Positions 9,426 through 18,410 of a stretch of 64,000 nt of DNA are shown here, in pieces; positions within the stretch are counted from its first letter, which is position 1; every line of letters starts with the position of its first letter. The notes below the pieces were generated by a model, which was not told the DNA's origin, did no database searches, and saw nothing but the letters and a program-made list of their open reading frames with translations. Both the position numbers and the translations under genes were made by a program. Source of the DNA: Parachryseolinea silvisoli (GTDB taxonomy: Bacteria; Bacteroidota; Bacteroidia; Cytophagales; Cyclobacteriaceae); assembly GCF_021190955.1 (NCBI RefSeq), contig NZ_JAIOAO010000002.1, positions 682,001 through 746,000 on the forward strand, in the 5' to 3' direction.

Positions 9426-11210
9426 TTAAGGCTGGTTCTTCTGTTGTTGCGCGACCCACTGGTCGATGCGCGATTCCAGTACGTCCAGCGGCAGACAGCC
9501 GTATTTTAAAACCTCATCGTGGAAGGCCGCTATGCTAAATCGGTTGCCCAACGCTTCCGATGCTTTTTTGCGGAGGGCTAGTATCTTAAGCTGACCGATC
9601 TTATACGACAACGCCTGGCCGGGAATGGCCATATATCGCTCAATTTCGGCAACCGCGCTCTGCTCACTGATCGGCTCGTTCTCCATCATATATTGAATAG
9701 CCTGCTCGCGTGTCCACTGCTTCGTGTGGAGGCCGACATCCACCACCAGGCGAATGGCCCGGTGTATACCATCGCCCAGGTGCCCGAAATATTGATAGGG
9801 GTCGGTATACAGGCCCAGTTCTTTGCCAAGCGACTCTGTATACAGCGCCCACCCTTCGCCGTATGCACCGTACCACAAGAACCGGCGGAAACGGGGCAGC
9901 TCCTCATTTTCCATTTGCAAGGAACTTTGGTAATGATGACCGGGAATAGCCTCGTGCAGGAAGAGGGTCTCCATACCGGTGTAGTTAAAGGTCTTGGCAT
10001 CAAGAATCGGTACATAAAAGATACCCGGACGCGAACCGTCGGGTGTACCCTGGTTGTATTCGGCACTGGCCGATGCCGCGCGGAAAGCCTCGGTCTGCCG
10101 TACTTCAAACTTCGACTTCGGCACCAGGTTGAAGAGCTTCTTCAGCTGCGGCTCCATGCGCGTGTTAATTGCGCGGAATCCCGCCAATACCTCCTCCGGA
10201 GTTTTATAGGGCATGAACTTTTTGTCGTTGTTCACATAGTCAAAGAACTGTTTCAAGTCACCCTTAAAGCCTGTCTCGTTTTTGACATTTTCCATTTCCG
10301 TGCGGATGCGCTTTACTTCTTCCAAACCTGTTTGGTAAATCTCTTCGGGGGTAAGGTCGGTGGTAGTCCAATACCGAACCAGGAATTTATAGTAGTCTGC
10401 ACCCTGCGTAATGCCTGAGATGCCCGCCGTCGTACGGGTATGCGGAATATACTCTTGCTGCAAAAAGTCATACAGCTTTTGATAGGAGGGTACGATCTTC
10501 TCTTGAATGGCCTGGGTGTAGGCCGCTTCCAAACGCTTCCTGTCTCCGGCGCCAACGCTGTCCGGGAAACTTTTCAGCGGCATCCAGAAGGTGCTTTTAG
10601 TCACATCTTTTACCACCATGTCTTTCGCCTGCGGCAGCACCCGCTCCATCAGGATTTTGGGAAAGGTATGTCCTGTCGCCAGGCCCTTGCGCATGTTTAC
10701 GATGGCCGTGTCCATCCATACAGCAAAGCCGTCGATACGGTGCAGGAAATTGTCGTAGTCTTTTACTGTCTTGAAAGGTTGCGCCCCCTGGCCACTGCCA
10801 AGCTGCGGCATTGTTAACGTCATGCCCCAGAATTGTTGCACGGGCATATAGTGCTCAGGGAACTTGAGTCGATCGAGGCTGATCTGCATTTCGCGCAGGA
10901 AGACGTCATAGCTCACTTGCTCCTGCTCTGAGAGCCTGGTGCGATCGAAAGCCCGGATGCCCGAATCGTATCGGCTATAGAACGCCTGAAGGGTATCGCG
11001 AAAGGCCTTGCTGATGTCGTTTGGCAGCAGATCGTTATACCGGTTGTCGCCGGCCTGTGTGGCTTCCAGCGGATAAAGCGGTAAGCGCTCTTCGTAGTAC
11101 TGTTCCAGGAAATCATGGAGAGACTTTGCAGGCATCATGACTTCTTTTTTTGGTTCATGCGAACATGCCGCCAGCGCTACGGCCAGGGTGAGGAGAGAAA
11201 AATATTTCAT
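9426..11210 (-). CDS. DUF885 family lipoprotein, putative zinc metallopeptidase
   Basis: A 594-residue exported protein. The N-terminus 'MKYFSLLTLAVALAACSHEP' is a lipoprotein signal with lipobox LAAC, so it should be membrane-anchored in the envelope. The DUF885 core includes 'LFLHEAIPGHHYQ' near residue 420, a zinc-binding HExxxGHH-type motif suggesting peptidase activity. A far-upstream in-frame start would add 73 residues antisense to the neighbouring Gly/Ser-rich tail, and is rejected because the signal peptide begins at 11210. It is the last gene of an operon with three TPM proteins (25-base gap), which suggests envelope proteolysis or quality control. Substrate is unknown. Confidence 0.88.
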   Translation of the reverse strand: MKYFSLLTLAVALAACSHEPKKEVMMPAKSLHDFLEQYYEERLPLYPLEATQAGDNRYNDLLPNDISKAFRDTLQAFYSRYDSGIRAFDRTRLSEQEQVSYDVFLREMQISLDRLKFPEHYMPVQQFWGMTLTMPQLGSGQGAQPFKTVKDYDNFLHRIDGFAVWMDTAIVNMRKGLATGHTFPKILMERVLPQAKDMVVKDVTKSTFWMPLKSFPDSVGAGDRKRLEAAYTQAIQEKIVPSYQKLYDFLQQEYIPHTRTTAGISGITQGADYYKFLVRYWTTTDLTPEEIYQTGLEEVKRIRTEMENVKNETGFKGDLKQFFDYVNNDKKFMPYKTPEEVLAGFRAINTRMEPQLKKLFNLVPKSKFEVRQTEAFRAASASAEYNQGTPDGSRPGIFYVPILDAKTFNYTGMETLFLHEAIPGHHYQSSLQMENEELPRFRRFLWYGAYGEGWALYTESLGKELGLYTDPYQYFGHLGDGIHRAIRLVVDVGLHTKQWTREQAIQYMMENEPISEQSAVAEIERYMAIPGQALSYKIGQLKILALRKKASEALGNRFSIAAFHDEVLKYGCLPLDVLESRIDQWVAQQQKNQP

Positions 11211-11235
11211 GTATGTAAACGATGTTTCTAAAACA

Positions 11236-12171
11236 CTACCACGAGCCGCTGGAACCGCCGCCCCCAAAGCTGCCGCCGCCGCCCGAGAAACCGCCCCCAA
11301 AGGAGCTGCTACTGCTGCCGCCAGACCGTCCGCTGGACCAGCTCCCTCCCGACCATCCACCGCCATTCCGGCGGCTACTGCTTTTCGCCTTCCCGGCCAT
11401 TTGTTTTCCCCACGCCGTCTTGCCGGCAATGAGCCTGGCTATCGGAAAGCAAACTAAATATAAGCCAAGCAAAATCAATCCCCCGCTAGTGTTGAGAATG
11501 AACATCGGAAAGGTAGCGTAGAATGGTATGAGGAATGCATAGAGAAACCAACCGCTGCCACCCGGCACAAAAACACCGAGTACGGTAAAGATGCCAAGGA
11601 TGGTAAAGACAAATACACCCATGAACAGACGCTCTTTCCAGGACAGGCCCGACTGTAAACTATCGTCGTCGTCATCGGCCTGATATTCATTCCGGATGGC
11701 TTTTATAATCGCCTGCACGGCAGCCGTAACACCTTCCTCATACTGTTGCTCACGAAAATGTGGTGCCATCTCGTTGCGAATAATACGGCTGCAGATGGCA
11801 TCGGTCAGGACACCTTCTAATCCTTGTCCTACTTCGATGCGCATCTTGCGGTCATCCAACGCAATCAATAGTAACACGCCGTTGTCGCGATTTTTTTGCC
11901 CGAGCTTCCATGTGTCGTGTGCGACACGTATAGAATAACCTTCCAGGTCTTCACCTTCCAGGGAAGGAATGATCAGCACGGCAATTTGATTGGTGGTAGA
12001 ATCTTCATGTTCTTTCAAGATAACTTCCAGGCGGTCGATCGTCGCTTGTGACAACACGTGTGCTTCGTCGTGCACACGGTGGCCCCACAGGTCGGGTATC
12101 GCGCGCTGTTGCGCAGCGGCACCCATGACCACTGAGAGAAGTATCAGGAAAAGAAAAAGCGTCTTTCTCAT
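11236..12171 (-). CDS. TPM-domain membrane protein (YgcG-like), copy 1
   Basis: A 311-residue exported protein: signal peptide (1-21), a TPM domain at about 25-150 with 'HRVHDEAHVLSQATI', 'NQIAVLIIPSLEGEDLEGYS' and 'RIEVGQGLEGVLTDAICSRI', two membrane helices at about 185-230, then a Gly/Ser-rich low-complexity tail (about 255-311). TPM domains are found in YgcG/Rv2345-like proteins and plant TLP18.3; the function in bacteria is not settled. It is clearly paralogous to the gene just upstream, most likely by tandem duplication. The ATG at 12171 is chosen because it begins the signal peptide. Gap to the upstream copy is 16 bases. Confidence 0.88.
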   Translation of the reverse strand: MRKTLFLFLILLSVVMGAAAQQRAIPDLWGHRVHDEAHVLSQATIDRLEVILKEHEDSTTNQIAVLIIPSLEGEDLEGYSIRVAHDTWKLGQKNRDNGVLLLIALDDRKMRIEVGQGLEGVLTDAICSRIIRNEMAPHFREQQYEEGVTAAVQAIIKAIRNEYQADDDDDSLQSGLSWKERLFMGVFVFTILGIFTVLGVFVPGGSGWFLYAFLIPFYATFPMFILNTSGGLILLGLYLVCFPIARLIAGKTAWGKQMAGKAKSSSRRNGGGWSGGSWSSGRSGGSSSSSFGGGFSGGGGSFGGGGSSGSW

Positions 12172-12187
12172 TGTTGCTATTGCATCA

Positions 12188-12976
12188 TTACCAGGAATCA
12201 CTCGATCCACCGCCACCGAAGTCGCCGCCACCGCCAAAGTCAGATCCGCCACCCGAACCCCACGAACCCGAGCTGGAGCCAAAGCCGCCGCCACCACCCA
12301 CTGGAAACCAGCCACCGCCCGAAGACCAGCCGGTACCACCCCCCCCGCCCCGCCGGCGTGAGAGGAAAATGATCACAGCAATGATAATGATAATCGTAAG
12401 GATCGAGGAGCTGTTTCGTTTGGGTCGCCTGGTACGGGGTTCATCGTTCTTGTATTCGCCCTGGATGGCTTTGATAATACCTACAACACCTGCTTTAATG
12501 CCACTGTCGAAATCGCCCTGGCGAAAGTAAGGGGAAATTTCCTGCCGGTTTATGCGGCTCGAGAGCGCGTCGGTCAGACGTCCCTCCAGCCCCGTGCCCA
12601 CCTCGATGCGCACGCGCTTGTCCTGAATGGAGACCAGCAACAGCACGCCGTTGTCGTTGTTGGCTTTGCCAAGCTTCCATTCGTCATAGGCTACATGCAG
12701 CGCGTATTCTTCAATCGATTCTCCTTGCAAAGAAGGGACAATCAGCACCGCGATCTGGTTAGAGGTCGAATCGCGCTCGGCTTTCAGCATATACTCCAGC
12801 TCGGCCACGGTCTGTGCCGACAATACGCCGGCTTCGTCGTGTACCCATTGGCCATTGTGGGCCGGTATTGCCAGCTGTGCAAAGAGGACGGAAGACGTCA
12901 GAAGCAACCATGCCAACAGGCAGGTGTATAGAAAGATAGGTCGGAAACGCACGTTCACGGGGTAGGGAAAATTCAT
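12188..12976 (-). CDS. TPM-domain membrane protein (YgcG-like), copy 2
   Basis: A 262-residue paralogue of the downstream neighbour. A signal/anchor helix spans about 10-34, the TPM domain about 38-165 ('GQWVHDEAGVLSAQTVAELE', 'STSNQIAVLIVPSLQGESIE', 'RVRIEVGTGLEGRLTDALSS'), a single membrane helix about 190-205, and a Gly-rich tail from about 210 to the end. The shared blocks 'TSNQIAVLI.PSL.GE' and 'IEVG.GLEG.LTDA' show the relationship to copy 1. Its ATG overlaps the stop of the third TPM gene by four bases, implying coupling. Such proteins often accompany LemA in Bacteroidota; here lemA is 23 kb away. Confidence 0.88.
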   Translation of the reverse strand: MNFPYPVNVRFRPIFLYTCLLAWLLLTSSVLFAQLAIPAHNGQWVHDEAGVLSAQTVAELEYMLKAERDSTSNQIAVLIVPSLQGESIEEYALHVAYDEWKLGKANNDNGVLLLVSIQDKRVRIEVGTGLEGRLTDALSSRINRQEISPYFRQGDFDSGIKAGVVGIIKAIQGEYKNDEPRTRRPKRNSSSILTIIIIIAVIIFLSRRRGGGGGTGWSSGGGWFPVGGGGGFGSSSGSWGSGGGSDFGGGGDFGGGGSSDSW

Positions 12977-13638
12977 TGGTCAATGCGGAGATCGTCCCGC
13001 AGCTCATTGATATCGTCGTCAGTTTTATGGAAACCTTTCTCGAGAAGAATTTCTCCGCAGCGTTTAATGGCGGTTTCCATACCATCGACAATCTTGCCGG
13101 CGCGGATGCTGCCAATGAGCCCGGCCACGATCTTGTCCCATTGCTTCTGCTCGACCACCTTGCTGATGCCGCGGTCGGCGATGACGATCACTTCGTGTTC
13201 AAAGAAGGAAATGAAGATCATTATACCGGTGCGGTGCCGCGTGTTAAAAACCTCTTCTTCCAGGAAAACATTTTCCGCGCGCTGGCGTGTGGCGTAGTCC
13301 AGTTGTACCTGGCCCACCAGCATGCGCTTCAAACCGCCAACGTAGTTCGGCAGCAGGCCACCCAGAATACCGCCCAGTGCTACCACCACAAAAACAAAGA
13401 GGGGGTCATAGTATAGGGCATACGAGGCGTCGGCAACGATGTACCGGTCAAAAATAATCGTGATCACAAACGTAAAGGCTGCAGCCAGTAACGCGCTGCG
13501 GTAGTTGGCAAGGGTGTACTGGCCGCTCCGCTCGACAATGACGGGTACGATCTCGCCTGAGATTCTATCTTCGGCCTGTTTCACCGCTGCTTTGATGCGG
13601 TCCAGGTCCTGGTCGCTGAATTTTTGTTTCAGGGTCAT
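12973..13638 (-). CDS. TPM-domain membrane protein, divergent member
   Basis: A 221-residue protein that opens the TPM operon. It starts with a soluble segment 'DQDLDRIKAAVKQAEDRISG' followed by 'EIVPVIVERSGQY', the beginning of a TPM domain into which two long hydrophobic helices (about 48-68 and 77-100) are inserted. The rest of the domain follows: 'HRTGIMIFISFFEHEVIVIA' and 'RGISKVVEQKQWDKIVAGLI'. Unlike the two next genes it has no signal peptide and no Gly-rich tail. The ATG at 13638 is preferred to a TTG seven codons earlier. Together the three genes look like a membrane complex with the DUF885 lipoprotein at the end of the operon. Confidence 0.85.
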   Translation of the reverse strand: MTLKQKFSDQDLDRIKAAVKQAEDRISGEIVPVIVERSGQYTLANYRSALLAAAFTFVITIIFDRYIVADASYALYYDPLFVFVVVALGGILGGLLPNYVGGLKRMLVGQVQLDYATRQRAENVFLEEEVFNTRHRTGIMIFISFFEHEVIVIADRGISKVVEQKQWDKIVAGLIGSIRAGKIVDGMETAIKRCGEILLEKGFHKTDDDINELRDDLRIDQ

Positions 13639-13746
13639 GATGCGCGTGGTTTGTTTCAAAGATACGGGGAAGAGTTAACAACTGAACATGCCCCCGCAGG
13701 AAGAAAGTATTCCATTATGGATGATAATTGTCTAATTTTAGCCTCT

Positions 13747-14355
13747 ATGGAAGGCTTTTTTGTCGATACACTTGGATTCTCCGAAGACGTTTTCAGCTAC
13801 GTCTTTTTGCCCCTGATGATTTTCTGCGCCCGCATTGGCGACGTCTCAATCAATACCATTCGCATCATTTACGTATTGGGCGGCCGCCGTGTTACCGCTA
13901 CGGTGCTAGGCTTTTTTGAGTCGTTCATCTGGCTGATGGCTATACGCCAGATTTTCGAGCACCTCGACAACTGGATTTGTTACATTGCCTACCCCGGAGG
14001 TTTTGCCATGGGCATCTTCGTGGGCATGATCATCGAAGAACGGATTGCCTACGGCAAAGTGATCGTGCGGATCATTACCCGCAAAGAAGTGCGCGACCTG
14101 ATCGCCTACCTCAACCAGCAACACTTCCGGTATACGCGGGTGCATGCCGAAGGGCCCGATGGCGACGAAAACCTGGTATTTACCGTACTGGAGCGTGAGC
14201 GGTTGGAAGACCTGTTAGGGAAGCTCAAAGACATTCTGCCGACCGCCTTCTATACTGTAGAGAAAGTAAACCGGGCTGCCGATGGTGGCACGGTAGTACA
14301 AGAAAATACACGGTGGAGCATCGGCTCGTGGTTGAAGAGTGTAAAAGGTGACTGA
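13747..14355 (+). CDS. UPF0316/DUF2179 membrane protein
   Basis: A ~202-residue protein of the UPF0316 (DUF2179/DUF5698) family. Three transmembrane helices occupy the first ~90 residues, with the conserved 'ARIGDVSINTIRIIYVLGGR' in the first loop and 'PGGFAMGIFVGMIIEERIA' at the third helix. The C-terminal soluble DUF2179 domain is a small alpha/beta fold often linked to nucleotide or signal binding, but its function is unproven. A second ATG ten codons upstream (13717) is equally in frame; I use the one that begins 'MEGFFVDTLGF' because family members start about there. It diverges from the TPM operon and converges on the GH3 gene, five bases between stops. Confidence 0.8.
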   Translation: MEGFFVDTLGFSEDVFSYVFLPLMIFCARIGDVSINTIRIIYVLGGRRVTATVLGFFESFIWLMAIRQIFEHLDNWICYIAYPGGFAMGIFVGMIIEERIAYGKVIVRIITRKEVRDLIAYLNQQHFRYTRVHAEGPDGDENLVFTVLERERLEDLLGKLKDILPTAFYTVEKVNRAADGGTVVQENTRWSIGSWLKSVKGD

Positions 14356-14360
14356 CGTCG

Positions 14361-15884
14361 CTAAACTTCGGCCATCATGCGCAGAATATCGTCAACGTAC
14401 TCGCGGCCGTTCGACAGGCGGGGTACTTTGTTCTGACCCCCCAATTTGCCCCGGCTCTTCATCCAATTATAGAATGTTCCTTCTTCCACGCTGTGGAGGA
14501 TGGGGGCGACCAGGGCTAAATCGTGCGCACGCTTCGCGTCGTAGTCAGAATTGATCTTGCGCAACGTTTCGTCCAATATATGGGCGAACTCGTGCAAGCT
14601 ATTCGGCTTCACTTTAAACTCGATGATCCATTCGTGTCCGCCTTTTTTACCCTCTGCCAGGTATACCGGGGCAGCGGTAAAGTTGTCGATCACGGCACCA
14701 GTATGGTCACACGCGGCAGTAATCGCCGCCTCGGCATTTTCAACAATTACCTCTTCGCCAAAAGCGTTGATGAAGTGTTTCGTGCGGCCGGAGATCTTGA
14801 TCCGATATGGCGACAACGACGTGAACTTGATGGTATCACCGATACTATACCGCCATAGGCCCGCATTGGTAGTAATGACCATGGCGTACTGCTTGTCGAG
14901 CACCACTTCGCTGAGCGGTATTGCGCGAGGATATTCCTTGTCGATCTCACTGACGGGAATGAACTCGTAGTATACCCCGTAGTCGAGCATGAGCAACATT
15001 TCCTCCGAGTTCTTTTGGTCTTGAATGCCAAAGAATCCTTCGCTGGCATTGTAGATCTCCCAGTAACGCATGCCCTCGAAGGGAATCAATGACTTAAACA
15101 AATTTCGGTAAGGCGTAAAGGATACAGCACCATGGAAGAATACCTCCAGGTTGGGCCATACCTCCATAATATTTTTTTTCTGTTTCAGCTCAACCACTTT
15201 CTGTATCAGAAGGATGGTCCACGTCGGCACACCGGCAATGTTGGTGACGTCGTCCATGGAGCTTTCCTGTGCGAGCTTCTCGATCTTCTCCTCCCAATTG
15301 CTCATTAACGCAGTTTCTAAACTGGGCGTGCGAATGAACTGCGCCCAGGGTGGGAGGTTGCGCATGATTACCGCCGAGACATCGCCGTAATACGATGTAG
15401 CCGAGGGATCTAATTCGTTAATGCGATGGCTCCCGCCGACGGCAAGGCCCTTGCCATCAAACAACTTCGTGTCGGGGTAGTTGTTTACATAGATCGACAG
15501 CAGGTCTTTGCCCCCTTTGAAGTGACAGTCTTCCAGCGCCTCTTGCGACACCGGAATAAACTTGCTGCGAGCATTGGTAGTCCCCGACGATTTAGAAAAC
15601 CACTTAATCTCCGATGGCCACAGCAGGTTTTGTTCGCCACGCATCTGGCGCTCAATATAGGGGAAAAGCGTTTCGTAAGAATGAATGGGAACACGCTCGC
15701 GGTACTGCTCGTATGTGTGAATACTGCCGAAGTCATACCGTGAGCCAAACTCGGTTAGTCGGCCGGTTTGTAAGAGCTTTTTGAATAGCTCATCCTGTAC
15801 CTCATGCGGGTACTTCATGAAAAGCTCCATTTGATGGATGCGCTTTTGCATGACCCAAGTAAGTATAGAATTGATCAGCCCCAT
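14361..15884 (-). CDS. GH3 auxin-responsive promoter family protein
   Basis: A 507-residue member of the GH3 family, which belongs to the adenylate-forming (ANL) superfamily; plant members conjugate amino acids to jasmonate or auxin. The ATP-binding loop 'FSKSSGTTNARSKFIPVS' is near residue 95-112, and 'MVITTNAGLWRYSIGDTIKF' and 'ISGRTKHFINAFGEEVI' match the middle and C-terminal adenylation motifs. The substrate of bacterial GH3 proteins is unknown; an acyl-acid plus amine ligation is the inferred chemistry. It lies 64 bases downstream of lptB, probably at the end of the Gly-rich/recJ/lptB operon. Full length. Confidence 0.88.
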   Translation of the reverse strand: MGLINSILTWVMQKRIHQMELFMKYPHEVQDELFKKLLQTGRLTEFGSRYDFGSIHTYEQYRERVPIHSYETLFPYIERQMRGEQNLLWPSEIKWFSKSSGTTNARSKFIPVSQEALEDCHFKGGKDLLSIYVNNYPDTKLFDGKGLAVGGSHRINELDPSATSYYGDVSAVIMRNLPPWAQFIRTPSLETALMSNWEEKIEKLAQESSMDDVTNIAGVPTWTILLIQKVVELKQKKNIMEVWPNLEVFFHGAVSFTPYRNLFKSLIPFEGMRYWEIYNASEGFFGIQDQKNSEEMLLMLDYGVYYEFIPVSEIDKEYPRAIPLSEVVLDKQYAMVITTNAGLWRYSIGDTIKFTSLSPYRIKISGRTKHFINAFGEEVIVENAEAAITAACDHTGAVIDNFTAAPVYLAEGKKGGHEWIIEFKVKPNSLHEFAHILDETLRKINSDYDAKRAHDLALVAPILHSVEEGTFYNWMKSRGKLGGQNKVPRLSNGREYVDDILRMMAEV

Positions 15885-15948
15885 GATAGATTACAGTAAT
15901 TTCAAAAATAACGAAACTTCTCTGGAATAACGTGGGTGGACAGAGCGA

Positions 15949-16701
15949 TCAATCGTTTTTTGGTATAGTTATTTTCGCGCGTCGCAACTCAAAGTTCTGA
16001 CCGAGATAAACCTTGCGTACTTGTGGATCGTTGGCCAGCTCTTCGGCCGTACCAGACTTAAACAATCGCCCATCTACCATCAGGTAGGCGCGATCCGTAA
16101 TCGACAGCGTCTCGTCTACGTTGTGGTCGGTAATAAGTATGCCGATGTTTTTACTCTTAAGCTTGGAAACGATCGTCTGAATCTCTTCCACGGCAATGGG
16201 ATCGACACCTGCGAAGGGCTCATCCAGCAAAACGAACTTCGGATCTACCGCCAGTGCGCGGGCAATCTCTGTGCGCCGCCGTTCACCACCCGAAAGAGAC
16301 ATACCCAGGTTCTTGCGTACTTTGTGGAGGCTGAACTCGTCGATCAGCTCATCTACTTTCGCCTTGCGATCAGCCTTACTAATGTCGCGCATCTCGAGCA
16401 CCGACATAATGTTCTCTTCCACTGTAAGCTTGCGGAACACCGACGCTTCCTGCGCCAGATATCCCAACCCAATGCGGGCACGTTGGTACATCGGTAGGGG
16501 AGTGATCTCCTCCTTATCCAGATAAATATGGCCCTCGTTGGGTTTGATCAGTCCTACGATCATGTAGAACGATGTGGTCTTTCCGGCACCGTTCGGTCCC
16601 AGCAACCCCACGATCTCGCCTTGTGCCACTTCTACCGACACGTCGTTTACCACCGTGCGTGTTTTATACTTCTTTACCAGGTTTTCTGCCCGCAAAATCA
16701 T
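15949..16701 (-). CDS. lptB: LPS export ABC transporter ATP-binding protein LptB
   Basis: A 250-residue ABC ATPase powering the LptBFG complex that extracts lipopolysaccharide from the inner membrane. Walker A '[16 protein letters not shown]' (about 35-50), the signature '[15 protein letters not shown]', Walker B '[16 protein letters not shown]' and the H-loop 'ILITDHNV' are all present; '[15 protein letters not shown]' is diagnostic for LptB. It follows recJ by three bases and is surely cotranscribed. The partner permeases are not in the window. Confidence 0.96.
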   Translation of the reverse strand: MILRAENLVKKYKTRTVVNDVSVEVAQGEIVGLLGPNGAGKTTSFYMIVGLIKPNEGHIYLDKEEITPLPMYQRARIGLGYLAQEASVFRKLTVEENIMSVLEMRDISKADRKAKVDELIDEFSLHKVRKNLGMSLSGGERRRTEIARALAVDPKFVLLDEPFAGVDPIAVEEIQTIVSKLKSKNIGILITDHNVDETLSITDRAYLMVDGRLFKSGTAEELANDPQVRKVYLGQNFELRRAKITIPKND

Positions 16702-16704
16702 ACA

Positions 16705-18405
16705 TCAGAGAAATTTGATATCCTTAATTCGCAATTGAATAGACGTAGTTCCGTTGAAAGTATTTTCCTCTACCGTAAAGACCATTTTAAAAATGTCGCG
16801 TTTAGAGAGGCGGTCGTAGTGCTCGATCATGTCAAAGCCCACCACCGGAAAGACATTGTCACTGCCATCCTGGCCCGCCAGGAAGCGCACGTGCTTGTCC
16901 TTAAAGCTCGACAGTGCATTGAACACATAGACATTTTCGGCCTCAAATATCGGCCGCGGGTTTTCAGGACCAAATGGTGCCATCTGCTTCAGTACATTCA
17001 GGAACTTCGGCGAGATCACGTTAAAGCTCAACGGCATGTCGATGTCGATCATCGGCGTCAACATATCTTCGGTAATGCTGGAAGAGACAACTTCTTCAAA
17101 GCGACGCTGGAACAATTCCAGGTTCTGCACATCGAGTGTAAGACCCGCGGCATATTTGTGCCCGCCAAATTTCTCCAACAAATCACTGCACTCCAGAATG
17201 GCATTGTATAGATCAAACCCGACTACACTTCGGGCAGAGCCCGTGATCTTGTTGTTGGATTCGGTCAGGATCACCGTGGGGCGATAGTATTTTTCCACAC
17301 AGCGCGCGGCAACTATGCCGATCACGCCTTTATGCCAGGTGTTCTTAAAAAGCACTGTAGACTTGGCTGTGCGCAGCGAGAGGTCGCCTTCAATCATGGC
17401 AATGGCTTCTTCGGTAATATCTGAGTCGAACTGCTTTCGCAGGTCGTTCTTGATATTTATTTTCTCGGCCAGGGCATTGGCTTCCTCTTCAGTCCTTGCC
17501 GTGAGCAGCTCTACTGCTCCACGGGCGTGCGCCACGCGACCCGCAGCGTTGATGCGAGGGCCGAGGGTAAAAATGATACCCGATACGTCGAGATCGTTTT
17601 TAATGACGGCAATATCTTTCAGTGCCTTTAAACCCGGTCCGGGATTTTCGTTCAGTTTCTTCAACCCGAAGTGCGTCAGCACGCGGTTCTCGTCTACGAT
17701 CGGCACGATGTCAGAAGCGATGCTAACGGCCACCAGGTCGAGGTAATGAAACACTTCCGTCTCATCGCGATAACGTTGAGCATACGCCTGCATCAGCTTA
17801 AAGCCGATGCCACAACCACTCAGTTCTTTGAACGGATAAAAGCAATCCTTCCGCTTCGGGTCAAGCACGGCCACTGCCTTCGGAATGTTATCGTCGGGCA
17901 AATGGTGGTCGCAGATGACAAAGTCAATACCTTTTAACTTGGCGATGCTCACGAGTTCGGAGGACTTGATGCCGCAATCAAGGGCAATGATCAGGCCACA
18001 TTTGCTCTGCTCGGCCCATTCAATGCCTGCCAACGACACACCATAGCCTTCGGCGTACCGGTCCGGAATATAGACTTCGCAGTTGGTGTAAAAATTCTGT
18101 AAATAATTATATACCAGCGACACGGCCGTAGTACCGTCTACGTCGTAGTCGCCATAGATCATAATGCGTTCGTTCTCTTCAATCGCTTTTCGCAGGCGGG
18201 CCACGGCGGCCTCCATGTCTTGCATCAGGAAGGGATCGTGCAGGTGACTGAGCTCGGGCCGGAAGAATTTACGGGCCGTGTCAAAGTCTTCAATGCCGCG
18301 CTGAATGAGAATAGCCGACAAACAGAAGTTTACATTGATGGCGTGCGAAAGTTGCTCGACCTGCTCCTGTGGGGGCTCGGCTCTTTTTAACCAGCGTTTA
18401 TCCAT
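16705..18405 (-). CDS. recJ: Single-stranded-DNA-specific exonuclease RecJ
   Basis: A 566-residue 5'-3' single-strand exonuclease used in RecF-pathway recombination and repair. The DHH phosphoesterase motifs are clear: 'YGDYDVDGTTAVSLVYNYL' near residue 82-100, 'LIIALDCG', and 'DFVICDHHLPDD' near 155. The DHHA1 domain carries 'TGSARSVVGFDLYNAI' and 'FGGHKYAAGLTL' around 395-430, followed by the OB-fold tail. Length is typical. It sits between a collagen-like gene (5 bases upstream) and lptB (3 bases downstream), all minus strand. Confidence 0.96.
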   Translation of the reverse strand: MDKRWLKRAEPPQEQVEQLSHAINVNFCLSAILIQRGIEDFDTARKFFRPELSHLHDPFLMQDMEAAVARLRKAIEENERIMIYGDYDVDGTTAVSLVYNYLQNFYTNCEVYIPDRYAEGYGVSLAGIEWAEQSKCGLIIALDCGIKSSELVSIAKLKGIDFVICDHHLPDDNIPKAVAVLDPKRKDCFYPFKELSGCGIGFKLMQAYAQRYRDETEVFHYLDLVAVSIASDIVPIVDENRVLTHFGLKKLNENPGPGLKALKDIAVIKNDLDVSGIIFTLGPRINAAGRVAHARGAVELLTARTEEEANALAEKINIKNDLRKQFDSDITEEAIAMIEGDLSLRTAKSTVLFKNTWHKGVIGIVAARCVEKYYRPTVILTESNNKITGSARSVVGFDLYNAILECSDLLEKFGGHKYAAGLTLDVQNLELFQRRFEEVVSSSITEDMLTPMIDIDMPLSFNVISPKFLNVLKQMAPFGPENPRPIFEAENVYVFNALSSFKDKHVRFLAGQDGSDNVFPVVGFDMIEHYDRLSKRDIFKMVFTVEENTFNGTTSIQLRIKDIKFL

Positions 18406-18410
18406 CTGCC

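Noticed and set aside
9693-10418. Long plus-strand open frame (241 codons) opposite the DUF885 gene
   Set aside because: Antisense to a well-supported lipoprotein peptidase in a typical codon-shadow frame; no protein features.
11211-11429. 73-codon upstream extension of the DUF885 gene
   Set aside because: It is antisense-like low-complexity sequence opposite the Gly/Ser tail of the neighbouring TPM gene, and the lipoprotein signal begins at 11210.
16528-17211. Plus-strand open frame of 227 codons over lptB and recJ
   Set aside because: Crosses the boundary of two real minus-strand genes; no recognisable motif.
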